Shown in pieces: positions 1 to 9,638 of a DNA stretch of 20,011 bases. The stretch lies in assembly GCA_920105805.1 (NCBI GenBank), contig CAKKTI010000404.1, forward strand, positions 1 through 20,011, read 5' to 3'. The notes beneath the pieces are model-generated. The model ran no database searches. It had not been told where the DNA came from and was given only the letters and a program-made list of their open reading frames with translations. The number at the start of each line of letters is the position of its first letter. The first letter of the stretch is position 1. A program made the translations under genes and the position numbers. The DNA comes from Condylostoma magnum. Its lineage: Eukaryota; Ciliophora; Heterotrichea; Heterotrichida; Condylostomatidae.

Positions 1-105
1 CTTATTTATTTTGGTGAAGAATTCTATAAAGAAGAGTTGTTTTAGTTTAAGAAACTAGGAGGCGTAGTAACACTAGAATTTCTAGTTTGTGTAGTATTTT
101 TGTAA
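1..105 (+). CDS. Possible 3' end of a gene cut by the left edge
   Basis: The frame starting at base 1 gives about 34 residues beginning LIYFGEEFYKEELFQFKKLG and ending in a hydrophobic stretch before TAA at 103-105. The mixed charged and hydrophobic composition looks like protein, and the sequence after the TAA turns into low-complexity T-rich DNA. No family is recognised, and the piece is too short to exclude chance in a code where few frames are closed. Confidence 0.3.
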
Positions 106-624
106 AATTCCTCTCTTTCTTAAATTTAACTCAAAACAGCATTTCTGAAATTTGGATCTTTTTACAGTTGAATTGACAATCTATTACCATCTTGAGTTTA
201 AAACTTTTGTGTTACAGCTTTCCTCTAATTTTAGGACTTAATTTTATTATGTTTGATTAGATTTTACATGCGATATATTACAGTCTTTTAATTTTATTTT
301 TCATCCTGATTATTAATATTTGACTGCATTTCTAATTATTTCAATGTTTCTGATATTTACAGTATAAATAATTTATGCTCATTCTTAAGTCAATGGTATT
401 TCTATCTTCACTTTTCTGTTTCTTCTATACTACTGTTTTTATCTTAAATACAATTTTATAGTTATTGTTATAGTTGTTTATTCTCCTTTATAACTTAAAT
501 TGTTTCCTATTAATCTTTTATTATACCTTATGGTCTTTCTAGCTTTCGTTACATTTGTTATATTTAGCCTTGCATTGTTGAGATGATTTCAGAGTAATCT
601 TCTAGTATTTATTTTCCATCCATT
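106..624. other. Spacer without a recognised gene
   Basis: T-rich sequence between the possible left-edge gene and the 3' end of the TraB-like gene. The TraB frame stays formally open through it if all three stops are read as sense. The translation there is Lys/Arg/Asn/Ile-rich with no domain, so I treat it as non-coding. A near-perfect palindrome around ACTAGAA at about 71-85 is the only local structure seen. Confidence 0.5.
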
Positions 625-1800
625 TTAATTTATAATGTTCTTAAGAAAATGTGCTCTTAATTCTTGTCTTCCCTTTTCTATTTGTTCACTTGCTAGATTA
701 GTGTAGTATTTTAGCTTGGATACATAAAGAGCTTGCAATATCTCAGTTCTCAATCTGTAGTCTTCACTTGTAGTACTTTACAGCTCTTCTTGTACTAATT
801 AGTCTACAATACTATCTATAACCTAAAGGGAGTAATGGCTTTCATCTAGGGTTTCAGTAAAGTGTTATCCATATGTAAGAATGTCTAGTAAAGCTATTTT
901 ATCTACTACTTATTCTTCACTGTCTTTGCTAATTAATGTTGAGTGTCTTATTTGCTTATCCTACCAAAGCTCAATAGGCATTATTTGATCGGGATAATCA
1001 AGTAGTTTTTATAATTAGCTATGCTGTCCATTTCCGGTGAGAATAAAGTACTTTTTATCTTTAACTACATTATTATTCAATACAGAGCTTAGGAACTTAT
1101 CTCCAGGGGATAAGAATACATCAGGGTATAACTATTAAGCTACATTTATAGGATATTTATTTTGAATTATATCAGGATTTACACCTATCACTTTAAAGGT
1201 GTTATTGAATAGGCTAATTAGCTATAACACAGAGTAATTTCTACTAAGATAATAGTAATACTGAACTCTAGGCAAATCTGATAGAAATAAGCTGCTTATA
1301 TTATTTTGATAAGCCCAAACTGTTGCGTATAGAAAGCTTCTATCAGATATACTGTCATATAATTGAACTCTTTTATTATCATTTTAATCAATTTCTTATT
1401 TTTTAAATCCAAGTCCATTTTTATTCAAAATCTTCATAATTCCAGTATACACTTATTTACTAGGCAAGCAATCATTTACATTAACTTAAAGATTGTTAAA
1501 GTTTTAAAAAACATCGTCAACTCTGCAATGCAGGAATAATAAATCAGGGTTCTGTATATAGTTTAATATCTTATATAAATTTATGCCTGATGAATGTTGT
1601 CCCATAACAAAAAGCTCAGCTCCCTTGAAAGTTAAATTGACTAGCTATCCTTAGTCATTCCGATCTAATTGCTGTTAGTAGTCTTTTCTATTGCTTATTT
1701 GTTTTTATAGAGACTGCGCTGGGAGTTCAGCTTAAATTTCTTTTATTTCCCTTGCAAGAACTGAAAGTCCTGGCTTTAAACCTTTGTAAGGATAGGACAT
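625..1800 (-). CDS. TraB-like (TRABD family) protein
   Basis: A frame of about 391 residues with many TAA/TAG (read as Gln) and no internal TGA. Near residues 55-85 it has a beta strand followed by ELFVMGQHSSG and a strand ending DLLFLHCRVD, resembling the TraB/PrgY start, where a GTxH-like motif precedes a strand ending in Glu. About 90 residues later AYQNNISSLFLSDLPRVQ resembles the second TraB motif (a helix, then lvlgDRp). Further on, KKYFILTGNGQHSQLQKLL resembles the GxGH motif. The key Glu and Arg are not clearly conserved, so activity is uncertain; in bacteria the family includes a pheromone-shutdown protein. The start chosen is the ATG at 1800; another ATG at 1833 is in frame but would overlap the FYVE-like gene. 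The stop is taken as TAA at 625-627; TGA at 589-591 is an alternative. Confidence 0.62.
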
Positions 1801-1809
1801 TTTTATAAT

Positions 1810-2709
1810 ATGTCCAAAAGAGATGACAGCCATCTTCAGAGATTCTCTGAAGAATAAATTTAACAATTAAAAGATTCAGGCTATGATCTTTACTCATGGC
1901 AATCAAGCAAAAAATGTGCAATTTGTAGCATAAAGTTTCAGGAAAACAAAGGTATAAAATTCAAGAAATTTTGTTGTTATTTTTGCTTTTCTGCAGTCTG
2001 TAGTGCCTGTTCTACACATAATCTGTAGCATTCAGAAATAAAAAGAAATGTTAGATGCTGTCACCGATGTTATATCTAATAAAAAGCTATGAGATTAGAG
2101 GAAAACATGCTGGATTATCAAGGAAACTCTGAGGATGTTTAAAATTAAATAAAAAGCTTTAAAGAAGACATTAATTGATTAAGGCAGCAACTAAACGACT
2201 AAAACACTTAAGACTTAGAGAAACAATAACTAGACGCTTTACTCCAAAATGCATAGACAAAGATTATAAAAATATAAGATTACTTTGATAAAGCTTAAAA
2301 ATCAACTTATAATCACTTGAATTAAGTTTAAACCTAAGTTTTGAACATTAAAGAGACAAAAAAGCCTTAAGTTATTAAAAAGAACATAAAAACAATGCAA
2401 ATAGAGAATGAGTTGATATATTCCAGAGTAACTTAATTGAAAGAAAAGCATGATAAACTAAATGACGAAATATTTAGTTCAATAGCCTATTTAAAAGTCT
2501 CAGATTAAACGCAAGACAATTACTAAAGAAACCTAAATATTTTTGGATCAATTACTCAATACTGTGATGAGCTAGAATAAGATCATTAATTAGTAGATCA
2601 CTTTAATGAAAAGATTCAAATGACCGAAGAAATGGTCAATGATATCAAAAGAAACAAAGAGCCTAGTCAAGGTCTAACAAACCAACAATGTCATTGCTAC
2701 ATTTTTTAA
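1810..2709 (+). CDS. FYVE-like zinc finger, coiled-coil protein
   Basis: The frame encodes 299 residues. Residues 30-88 carry the FYVE/RING-like Cys pattern: CAIC at 36-39, then KKFCCYFCFSAVCSACS at 52-68, then CCHRC at 83-87, after a Trp at 30 that could match the WxxD position. The basic R(R/K)HHCR loop that binds PI3P in true FYVE domains reads KKFCCYFC, so lipid binding is doubtful. From about residue 90 to 290 the protein is Gln/Lys/Glu-rich with heptad-like spacing and probably coiled coil. An in-frame TGA in this region (DIN-W-LRQQ) must be sense, because coiled coil continues beyond it. The start is the ATG at 1810, the only in-frame Met before the finger. The stop is TAA at 2707-2709; no in-frame TGA occurs until deep inside the opposite-strand RPC8 gene. 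Confidence 0.75.
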
Positions 2710-2732
2710 TTAATCTAGACAATTTAAAGACC

Positions 2733-3302
2733 TTATTCTGTAGTTTCTTTCCACCAAATAGACAGTCCTAATCCGTCTTCATTAGCAGTTCCCTTTCTAT
2801 AACTTACAATTAATTCTGGTAGTACATTGTCCTCCTCCGGAAGGATAAAACTGAAAACTTTAAAATTCATTTCCTGGCCTAGGTCGAATATCAAGTCATT
2901 GTCCTCATATCTCCATACAAAGGTTTACTCGCTTTGATCACTGATTATAAAATACAAGTAGCTTTGCTCAAATAACAGGATTTTAGGAATAAAGGCTTCT
3001 ATGAAGTTTAGAGACACTGTTATTCCGTCTGTTGAGCACTTTTTAATTGTGCCTGTAAGAAGTTCTCCTGGGAAAGGTTTAAATAGGATTAGAGTGAATT
3101 GTATAAAGCATTATTATAAGTCATTTACAAGTATTATGTTATTCACTTAGAGTTCGTATATTGATATGCAGAGGCCTTCACCCTTGAGAATCTTACCTAC
3201 GTATTTTTAGTCTAGTTAAATTATTATTACTTCACGGGTTGGAAGGTGTAGGTAATCAGAGGTTAAATCAATTATGTCTTTTAGTTTGTATAGCACAAAC
3301 AT
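2733..3302 (-). CDS. RPC8: RNA polymerase III subunit RPC8 (Rpc25/POLR3H)
   Basis: The 189-residue product begins MFVLYKLKDIIDL and contains GEGLCISIYEL, a strand ending FKPFPGELLTGTIKKCS, then GITVSLNFIE, TFVWRYEDND and a C-terminal EDGLGLSIWW. These match the Rpb7-type N domain (SHS2 fold), the hinge that opens the OB fold, and the GLGLxxWW tail typical of Pol III RPC8 rather than Rpb7 of Pol II. Length fits the family (human about 204). RPC8 pairs with RPC9 as the stalk of nuclear Pol III, used in initiation. The stop is TAA at 2733-2735, right after the conserved tail; reading on to TGA at 2691-2693 would add 14 residues with no counterpart in the family. It faces the FYVE-like gene tail to tail with 23 bp between the stops. 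Confidence 0.9.
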
Positions 3303-3381
3303 CTTTAAATTGATTATTTAATCAAAGATACAAAGAAGAATATGATTATTTAAAGCAAGTTTGGTTTATTACTAAATAAAA

Positions 3382-4368
3382 ATGATTAGCTAAAGTATCA
3401 TATCTACTATTACACCGATACAATGAATATTAAGTGCTTAAGAACCATTTTAAGACTGGAAGGACTAAGTGGGAAATGATAGTTTAATAACTAAATAGGC
3501 TGAAATCAAATAATTCACATATTTTGGCTAGACGAATTTCCTATGTTCTTAGCGTAGCAATTAATCTAATGATTAATAAGAGCTAAATAATCAACTAACT
3601 TACAACTTATCTTGTAATATTTGTAAATAAATAATATAATTGATTATCTAGCATAAAAAGAGTCATATGCATAAAAGAGCTTTTCAACGTGATCTATGTA
3701 AGGAAATTTATACAACAAAAAAAGATCTAAGATAACACAATTGATTGCATAAGGCAAGTTAATATGATATATATGGGAAATAATTTTAGAATGTATTAAA
3801 GCAACATAAAATAAGTCATATAAAGGAAAAACCTTACTAGTGTCAAATCTGTAATAAAAAGTACAAGGGAGAATATTATTTTTAACATCATTTGTAAAAT
3901 CATCAAGCACAGTATAGATGTGAAATATGCTAAAAGCAATTTATATCAGCAAATGGGTACTAATTACACATGGAAAATCATAAAGATAAAGCCTTTAAGT
4001 GTTACTTATGTGAAAAGTCATTCATTACAGATTCTAAATTATAAAAACACATTAATATGCATAATTAAAAGCCATTTTCATGCGAAACTTGTGCTAAAAG
4101 CTTTGTTTAGAAATAGGATTTAAAAAAGCATTTAATTAGGCATTAAAACTAAGGACCATTTTAATGCAATATTTGTGGATAAGAATATAAAATGAAACTA
4201 AGCTTTGAGAAACATAAATTAATTCACTCTACAACATAGCCATTTGAATGTCATATTTGTGGAACTTTATTTTTATAAGAAACAAGTTTTTAAGTTCATG
4301 TAGTAAATCACTCAAAAACTACCTAATTATCTTAAACACCACAGAAAAACTTATCAGTAAACAATTAG
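3382..4368 (+). CDS. C2H2 zinc-finger protein (six intact fingers)
   Basis: Six regular C-x2-C...H-x3-H fingers lie at about residues 152-310, including YQCQIC, YRCEIC, FKCYLC, FSCETC, FQCNIC and FECHIC, with linkers such as HNQKPF and HKDKAF. Upstream are three worn fingers: CNIC with a shortened loop (from residue 78), DLCKEIYTTKKDLRQHNWLH lacking the first Cys, and YDIYGKQF...HKISH where both Cys are Tyr. Such proteins usually bind DNA in the nucleus. TGA is read as Trp twice (PIQ-W-ILS and RQHN-W-LHK). The start ATG at 3382 lies 79 bp from the divergent RPC8 start. The 3' end is uncertain: TAA at 4324-4326 and 4333-4335 and TAG at 4366-4368 are all possible, and the translation after that is low-complexity Leu/Ile. 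Confidence 0.85.
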
Positions 4369-4808
4369 TTAGAATTATTTATTTTGCTATTATTTTGTAT
4401 TCTAATAGAGTTATTCTATATTTATTATGCAAAGCAATAATAGTCAATTTTACAAAATAGAATATTAATAATTCAGGTTATTTTTGTATAAGTAATGCTT
4501 AATCATGCATGTTTAAACGGCTAAATACTTATCTCTGAATAAATATCTTTCTTGAATGCAATATACATAAAAGATAAGCGAAAATATATAAGCAGTTCAG
4601 AAGCACTTAAAGGATCTACTATAAGTCATCTAAATTTTAAATATTACTAAGCATAGTGTATAATAACTGCGCCTCAGTCCTTTTCACTTATCTCCTTGAA
4701 TTCGGTATAAGTTAAAAACATTATATCAGAGAAATAACACAATCTCAACAAGGTGCAATAAAATATTACAATAACCTTTAAAACAGTCTCGTCAATTTTA
4801 TATAAAAA
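4369..4808. other. AT-rich spacer upstream of the tandem-repeat WD40 gene
   Basis: No gene is recognised. The sequence consists of A/T runs. An 82-residue minus-strand frame at 4674-4922 runs into the start of the WD40 gene and shows no domain. Promoter elements cannot be named, since consensus signals for this kind of organism are not visible to me. Confidence 0.5.
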
Positions 4809-6314
4809 ATGGAAAACTGTATTGAACCAATCGTCAGAAACTTGATCGCTGGAATCGATTTCTAACAAATCTACCAAGCAAATCAGAGGCATATGGGATG
4901 GCCAGATAAAAGTGAAGTACAAAGCATTCTAAAGGGCTAAATCTTCACCAAAAGCAGCCTAACAACTCTATGGGAAAATCTAGAAAGAGCTGATCCAATT
5001 AAAAAGTTCAAAAGGACCTTCTAAATTTGCCAACTGTTCACAATTACTTGCTGGCCTACGATAAACACCTTCATTAATAATTTTATAATAGAGAATGAGA
5101 TTAAAGCTGAATATCTGAAATATTTGGATGGTTTAGTTAAATCAGGTGATTAAGCAAAAGAAATCATATAAAGAGTGAATCCTTATGATTTGATGGTAGT
5201 TTAGCTTGAAACATTTGGAGAAATATCATGATAACTTCTTTTTATCAGAATAGATAAGAAAGAACAAGCTAATATAATTTTAGAATGAATTTTGAGATGT
5301 TCAAAAGTGAATTCAATGAGAGCTGTAGAAAAAGCTGTAGAATATATTAGATATCAAGCAAGGCAACAATAATTACAACAAAAATAATTCTAGTAAAATG
5401 AACAAAGGGGGAAATAAGGAGTCATCGGTACACATGAGAATAGTATATCATCAGTTTGTATTTCACGAAGTGAATAACTAGTAGTAACAGGTGGAAATAA
5501 CAAGAAAGTAAAACTATGGGACTTATAAAGCCCAGCCAGAAACAGAATAATTGGCCAACATGATAATAGTGTATCATCAGTTTGCATTTCAAAAAGTGAG
5601 TAACTGGTAGTATCAGGGGGATATGATATGCTAGTAAAACTATGGGACTTATAAAGCCCACAAAATAGCAGAATAATCGGTAAACATTACTTTAATGTGT
5701 AGTCAGTTTGTATTTCACGAAGTGAATAACTGGTAGTATCAGGTGGAAATGATAACCGAGTAAAACTATGGGACTTATAAAGCCCATCCAGAAACAGAAT
5801 GATTGGTAAACATGATAATTGGGTAAGATCAGTTTGCATTTCAAGAAGTGAATAACTAGTAGTATCAGGTGGATATGATAGGCAAGTAAAACTATGGGAC
5901 TTATGAAACCCATCCAGAAACAGAATCATTGGTCAACATACTTTTAGTGTATCCTCAGTTTGCATTTCAAAAAGTGAATAACTGGTAGTATCAGGTGGAA
6001 ATGATAACCGAGTAAAACTATGGGACTTATAAAACCCATAAAATGGCAGAATTATTGGTAAACATGATAGTAGTGTAAAATCAGTTTGCATTTCAAAAAG
6101 TGAATAACTAGTAGTATCAGGTGGAACTGATAATTAAGTAAGAGTATGGGACTTATGAAACCCATAAAATAACAGAATCATTGATCAACATGATGATTGG
6201 GTATTCTCAGTTTGCATTTCAAGAAGTGAATAGTTAGTAATATCAGGTGGAAGGGATACGAAAGTAAGAGTAAGGGAAATGTGGCTAGATAATTTCAATT
6301 TATTCCGAAATTAG
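4809..6314 (+). CDS. WD40 protein with seven highly conserved repeats
   Basis: The 501-residue product has an N-terminal region of about 200 residues that I do not recognise (MENCIEPIVRNLIAGIDF...), a Gln-rich linker, then seven 42-residue WD40 repeats starting at His codons 5433, 5559, 5685, 5811, 5937, 6063 and 6189: one full seven-bladed propeller. A core such as SVCISRSEQLVVSGG is almost invariant in all blades, and KLWDL is kept in the first five. Differences cluster just after the first His and just after GG. Copies differ little at DNA level, implying recent duplication or gene conversion. TGA is read as Trp four times (EIS-W-QLL, LE-W-ILRC and two DL-W-NP). Blade 7 ends the array with VRVRE in place of the usual WD. 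The start ATG at 4809 is supported by the decayed copy at 16134, which begins at the same codon. The stop is TAG at 6312-6314. Confidence 0.9.
5433..6290 (+). repeat. 126-bp tandem repeat array (WD40 blades)
   Basis: Six full 126-bp units plus a seventh that diverges near its end encode the propeller. The phase is constant (exactly 126 bp between equivalent His codons) with no insertions or deletions between units. Most differences between units are single substitutions concentrated in the same few codons. Antisense frames over the array are open only because the units repeat. Confidence 0.92.
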
Positions 6315-6645
6315 TTTAGAAACTTTAATTAAACATTTTAGGTCTTTAAGTGTATTTAGCCCTTATCTATAATATTAATATAAGTTAATTTACTAAATAA
6401 ATTGAATCTTGTAATGTATATAAAATATTATATAAGAAGATTAGTTAAATATCCTTTTAAATTCTGTCATTTAATGTCATATCCTTGCATTGAAATTCTT
6501 ATCTTAAGTCAAGGAGTATCTAAATTTCATAAGAGCAGAATAAGTCTTACTTATGTACAGTTATTATTAAGCTTTGAGATCAGTTTAATATTTTAAATAG
6601 ACTTATAATTAACAATTTACAAAATCCTTTCAAAATATACAATAA
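6315..6645. other. AT-rich spacer before the kinase gene
   Basis: No gene is supported. Short frames exist (for example from 6402) but their translations are Ile/Leu/Tyr-rich without motifs. This interval should hold the 3' end of the WD40 gene and the promoter of the kinase. Confidence 0.5.
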
Positions 6646-8472
6646 ATGGCAGCTTATCTTAAACGTCGACTTCTTTTCTTATCCCCGTCAGTAGCTCAAG
6701 GTAAAGAAAAAGAGTGCAAAATTTCAGATTTTAAAAACTTATCAAAATTTCCCATTAGTTCAAATGCTTTAGGGAAAATATATAAAGTAAAGCACATAGA
6801 TACAAATAAATTATATGCAATAAAGTCAATCAACAAGAAACTAATCCTATAACAAAACATGCTAAACTAATTAAAACGTGAAATAAGAATAATGTACAGT
6901 CTTGATCATCCTAACATCTTAAAGCTCATAAATCATTTCGAAGACTCAAAAAACTTCTACTTGATTTTAAAACTAGCAAAAGGTGGATCATTATACAGAA
7001 AATTAAGAAATGATGGTAGATTTGATGACTCCACAGCAGTTTAGTTTTTAAAAGAAGTAGCCTTAGCTGTTTAATACCTACACAACAAATAACCTTCCAT
7101 AATTCACAGAGATATCAAACCTGAAAATATTTTACTAAGCAGATAAGGAAGAGCAATACTAGGAGATTTTAAACAATCAAACTTTTCCCTATAAAACCGA
7201 TTTACCTAGTGTGGTACTTTTCTTTACTTTTCCCCTGAGATGCTGAGTCACTCTGAATAAAACACTTAACTTGACTTATGAAGTCTGGGAGTTTTACTAT
7301 ACGAAATGTTAGTGGGCACAATTCCATACAGAGCTAAATCAGAGCAGCAGATGCTGAATATGATTAAAACAGTTAAAATTAAGTTTCCTAATCATATATG
7401 CAAACCAGCTAAATTGCTAATCAAAGGACTGCTAAAGGTTGATCCTAGTGAGAGAATTACAATTGATTAGTTACTAGAGCATCCTTGGGTTACAGGGTCA
7501 CGTGAAATTCGCCCTACTTGCAGACCTTCTAGTATAAAACAGCCATTACCTGATATATCTGAGTTTGAGGGCAAAGAAGAAGTCTGACAGTTTGAGGAAA
7601 ATGAGTATAGAGTTATTGCTAAGGAGATAAGTTAAGATGATTGATAGAAATTAGAAGTTGAGAAAATGGTTACAGGGGAACTTAGAGGTAAAATAAGATG
7701 TATTAATGATTAAATTGTAAAAGCTTATGATTTAATTGCAACTTTTGATAGGAAAATTTAAGATACTAGAAATTAGTTGAATTTAAGCTAGTAAGTTATT
7801 AATAAGGCTAAATTAGATGTTTTTATTAAGTAAGAGGAAGAAAGTGCATTTGACTCAGGTGATGAAGATGATAAATAAGAGCTTAGATCTAAAATAGATT
7901 AAATTATGAAGTAAAAGGATCAATTGTAATATGAAGTGACTGTAAATGAAAATGTTGCTTTAAAGTAAATTGAATAGCTTATATAGGCTAAGATATATAG
8001 TAGCTAATTGTAATTCTAATAGAAATAGTTAAGGTAAATGCTATTAAATATAAAAGGACTGTCTACTCTCTCTAGTTTTAATTACAGTCTAAAATAAGCT
8101 TAAGAAGTTGTGGGAAAGATTTAAAAAGATGAAGTGAGTGATTCAACATATTCTATTTTAAATAAAGAGAAAAATTAAGGTTAACCACAGAGTTAAATCA
8201 AAGAAGATTATAATATGTTACAAGTTTAAATTGATAAAATTTACAATGATATTGAAAAATTTACGATTGAAAAAGAAGAGATTAGATTAATTAGAGAAAA
8301 GGTTATAAAAGCAGTTTACAGTTAGTAGTTTAAATATAATTGTATTAATTAACAAGATATGTATTAAATTCCTTAAGCTAATTAGGAAAAAATGGAATTT
8401 AAAAAAGAGTATTTATAAATTCACCAAGAAAACTAAACAATAATAGGCCTTTACCAGCTGCCAGAGTGATAG
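6646..8472 (+). CDS. Aurora/PLK-like Ser/Thr protein kinase with coiled-coil tail
   Basis: The kinase domain spans about residues 30-290. YAIK has the ATP-anchoring Lys60, KREI gives the alpha-C Glu79, and IIHRDIKPENILL has catalytic Asp156. GDFKQSN stands in place of DFG (Asp174 kept, Gly replaced by Lys). CGTFLYFSPEM is the activation-segment end, DLWSLGVLLYEMLVG follows, and HPWV closes the domain. The Gly-rich loop is weak (SSNALGKIYKV). Trp212 of DLWS is TGA at 7279-7281, direct evidence for TGA as Trp. The rest, to about residue 608, is Gln/Glu/Lys-rich, probably coiled coil, with an acidic patch DSGDEDD. The stop is uncertain: a TGA TAG pair at 8467-8472 precedes AT-rich DNA, but TAG 8500-8502 or TAA 8533-8535 are possible, and the frame runs on into the next WD40 gene if all are sense. 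Confidence 0.88.
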
Positions 8473-8560
8473 AAACAAATATAACTTAATTTGCTCCCAT
8501 AGAACTACTCATTTTGATAAAATGTGGTAACTTAAAGGCTTTATTAAGTTTATTATTCCC

Positions 8561-9630
8561 ATGGAAGACTCATTGCTAAAGTTTAAGGATTAGGAGGGGG
8601 CTGCGGAGGATCTAGAACTGATTCATCAGCTTTGCATTAGCAACCTTAATAGAAGACTAGGACTAGGCAAAAATCAGTGCATTTAAAATCACCTTAAGAA
8701 AGAAAATCTCGATTTAGTTTCTTTTAAAATCTTATAAAAGAGTTTGAGTAAAATTCCTGGAGTAATAAAACTTTATAGGTTCATGAGACAGCATGTTACA
8801 CTGCTATTTATTCACCTGATAGTAAATTTATAGCATCAACCAGTAGAGATAACACCCTTTAACTGCTAAATGGTGAAAATGGCAATAACTAAGTACTTAA
8901 TATCCAGGGAAGTACACTAGCTTTTACTCCAGACAGTAGATTTATTTTCATAGGAAGTGATTAGTATAGTCTACGAGTAATTGAGGCCTAAACGCTGGAT
9001 ATTCACTAAGATTACGGCGAGGAATCTAAAAACATAACCTGCATAGAATACGATTCCCAGAGATACAATGCAATTACTGGGGATAATATAGGAAGTTTAA
9101 AAATTTGAGAATTTGAAAGTGGAGTCATCTTAAAAGATATAGAAGGACATTAACAAGCAATCACTTCTCTTTAATTTAGAGAAGGATATGAGCAGTTATT
9201 CAGCTCTTCACTAGATGGAAAAATCAAAGTCTGAACATCGCAGCTCGAAATTATAAAAGTACTGAGAAACCACCAAAGTCCTGTTAATCAAATTCATTTA
9301 TTAGATGAGATCTTAGTAGCTGGAATTGATACTGGGGATATAGTAATATGAAACTCAATAAGCTTCGCTAAATGTGAGGAAATTAATATAAAGGAAACTT
9401 CCGTTAAAACAGTAAGAATTTCTTATTAAAAGAATCTTTTATCTGCTGGCTGTTCAGACTTTAAGATCTATATATATAACTTAAATACATTCTAACAAAT
9501 TGTCATTTTGAATGAACATACTGACTAGATCAATTCGCTTAATTTCTCTAATGACGACAGTTTTTTACTATCATCAAGCAATGATAAAACAGTTAGACTT
9601 TGGTATATAGCTATTTTAAAAAGGAATTAA
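8561..9630 (+). CDS. WD40-repeat protein (probably with one 17-nt intron)
   Basis: The model joins 8561-8761 and 8779-9630, giving 350 residues. Exon 1 encodes MEDSLLKFKDQEGAAEDLEL and onward to SLSKIPG. Exon 2 continues VHETACYTAIYSPDSKFIAS and about seven WD40 units: among them ITGDNIGSLKIWEF, SSSLDGKIKVWTS, VAGIDTGDIVIWNS and SSSNDKTVRLWYI. The Trp of KIW, KVW and VIW are TGA, placed at the canonical WD40 Trp. Unlike the repeats in the gene at 4809, these blades are diverged as in ordinary propellers. An alternative reads the region without an intron in the kinase frame, making a kinase/coiled-coil/WD40 fusion. I prefer two genes because the exon 1 frame has its own ATG and a more protein-like composition. 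The stop TAA at 9628-9630 is 8 bp from the stop of the opposing Fes1 gene. Confidence 0.75.
8762..8778 (+). other. Putative 17-nt spliceosomal intron
   Basis: The sequence gtaataaaactttatag starts GTAA and ends TAG. Removing it joins the ATG-initiated frame of 8561 to the WD40 frame at a codon boundary (IPG|VHETACYT). Very short introns of about 15-17 nt are known in heterotrich ciliates such as Stentor. The site is inferred from frame and composition only. Confidence 0.55.
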
Positions 9631-9638
9631 TTAATTTA

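Noticed and set aside
1727-1921. Minus-strand frame starting at 1921 (MHIFCLIAMSK...)
   Set aside because: It is antisense to the FYVE finger and out of frame with the TraB-like protein. The adjacent frame continues for nearly 400 codons with domain similarity.
4674-4922. Minus-strand 82-codon frame at the WD40 gene start
   Set aside because: It overlaps the N-terminal coding region of the WD40 gene antisense, shows no motif, and that region is supported by decayed copies elsewhere.
5390-5929. Minus-strand frames of 65-80 codons over the WD40 array
   Set aside because: They are antisense mirrors of the 126-bp repeats. Their openness follows from repetition, and the translations have no domain.
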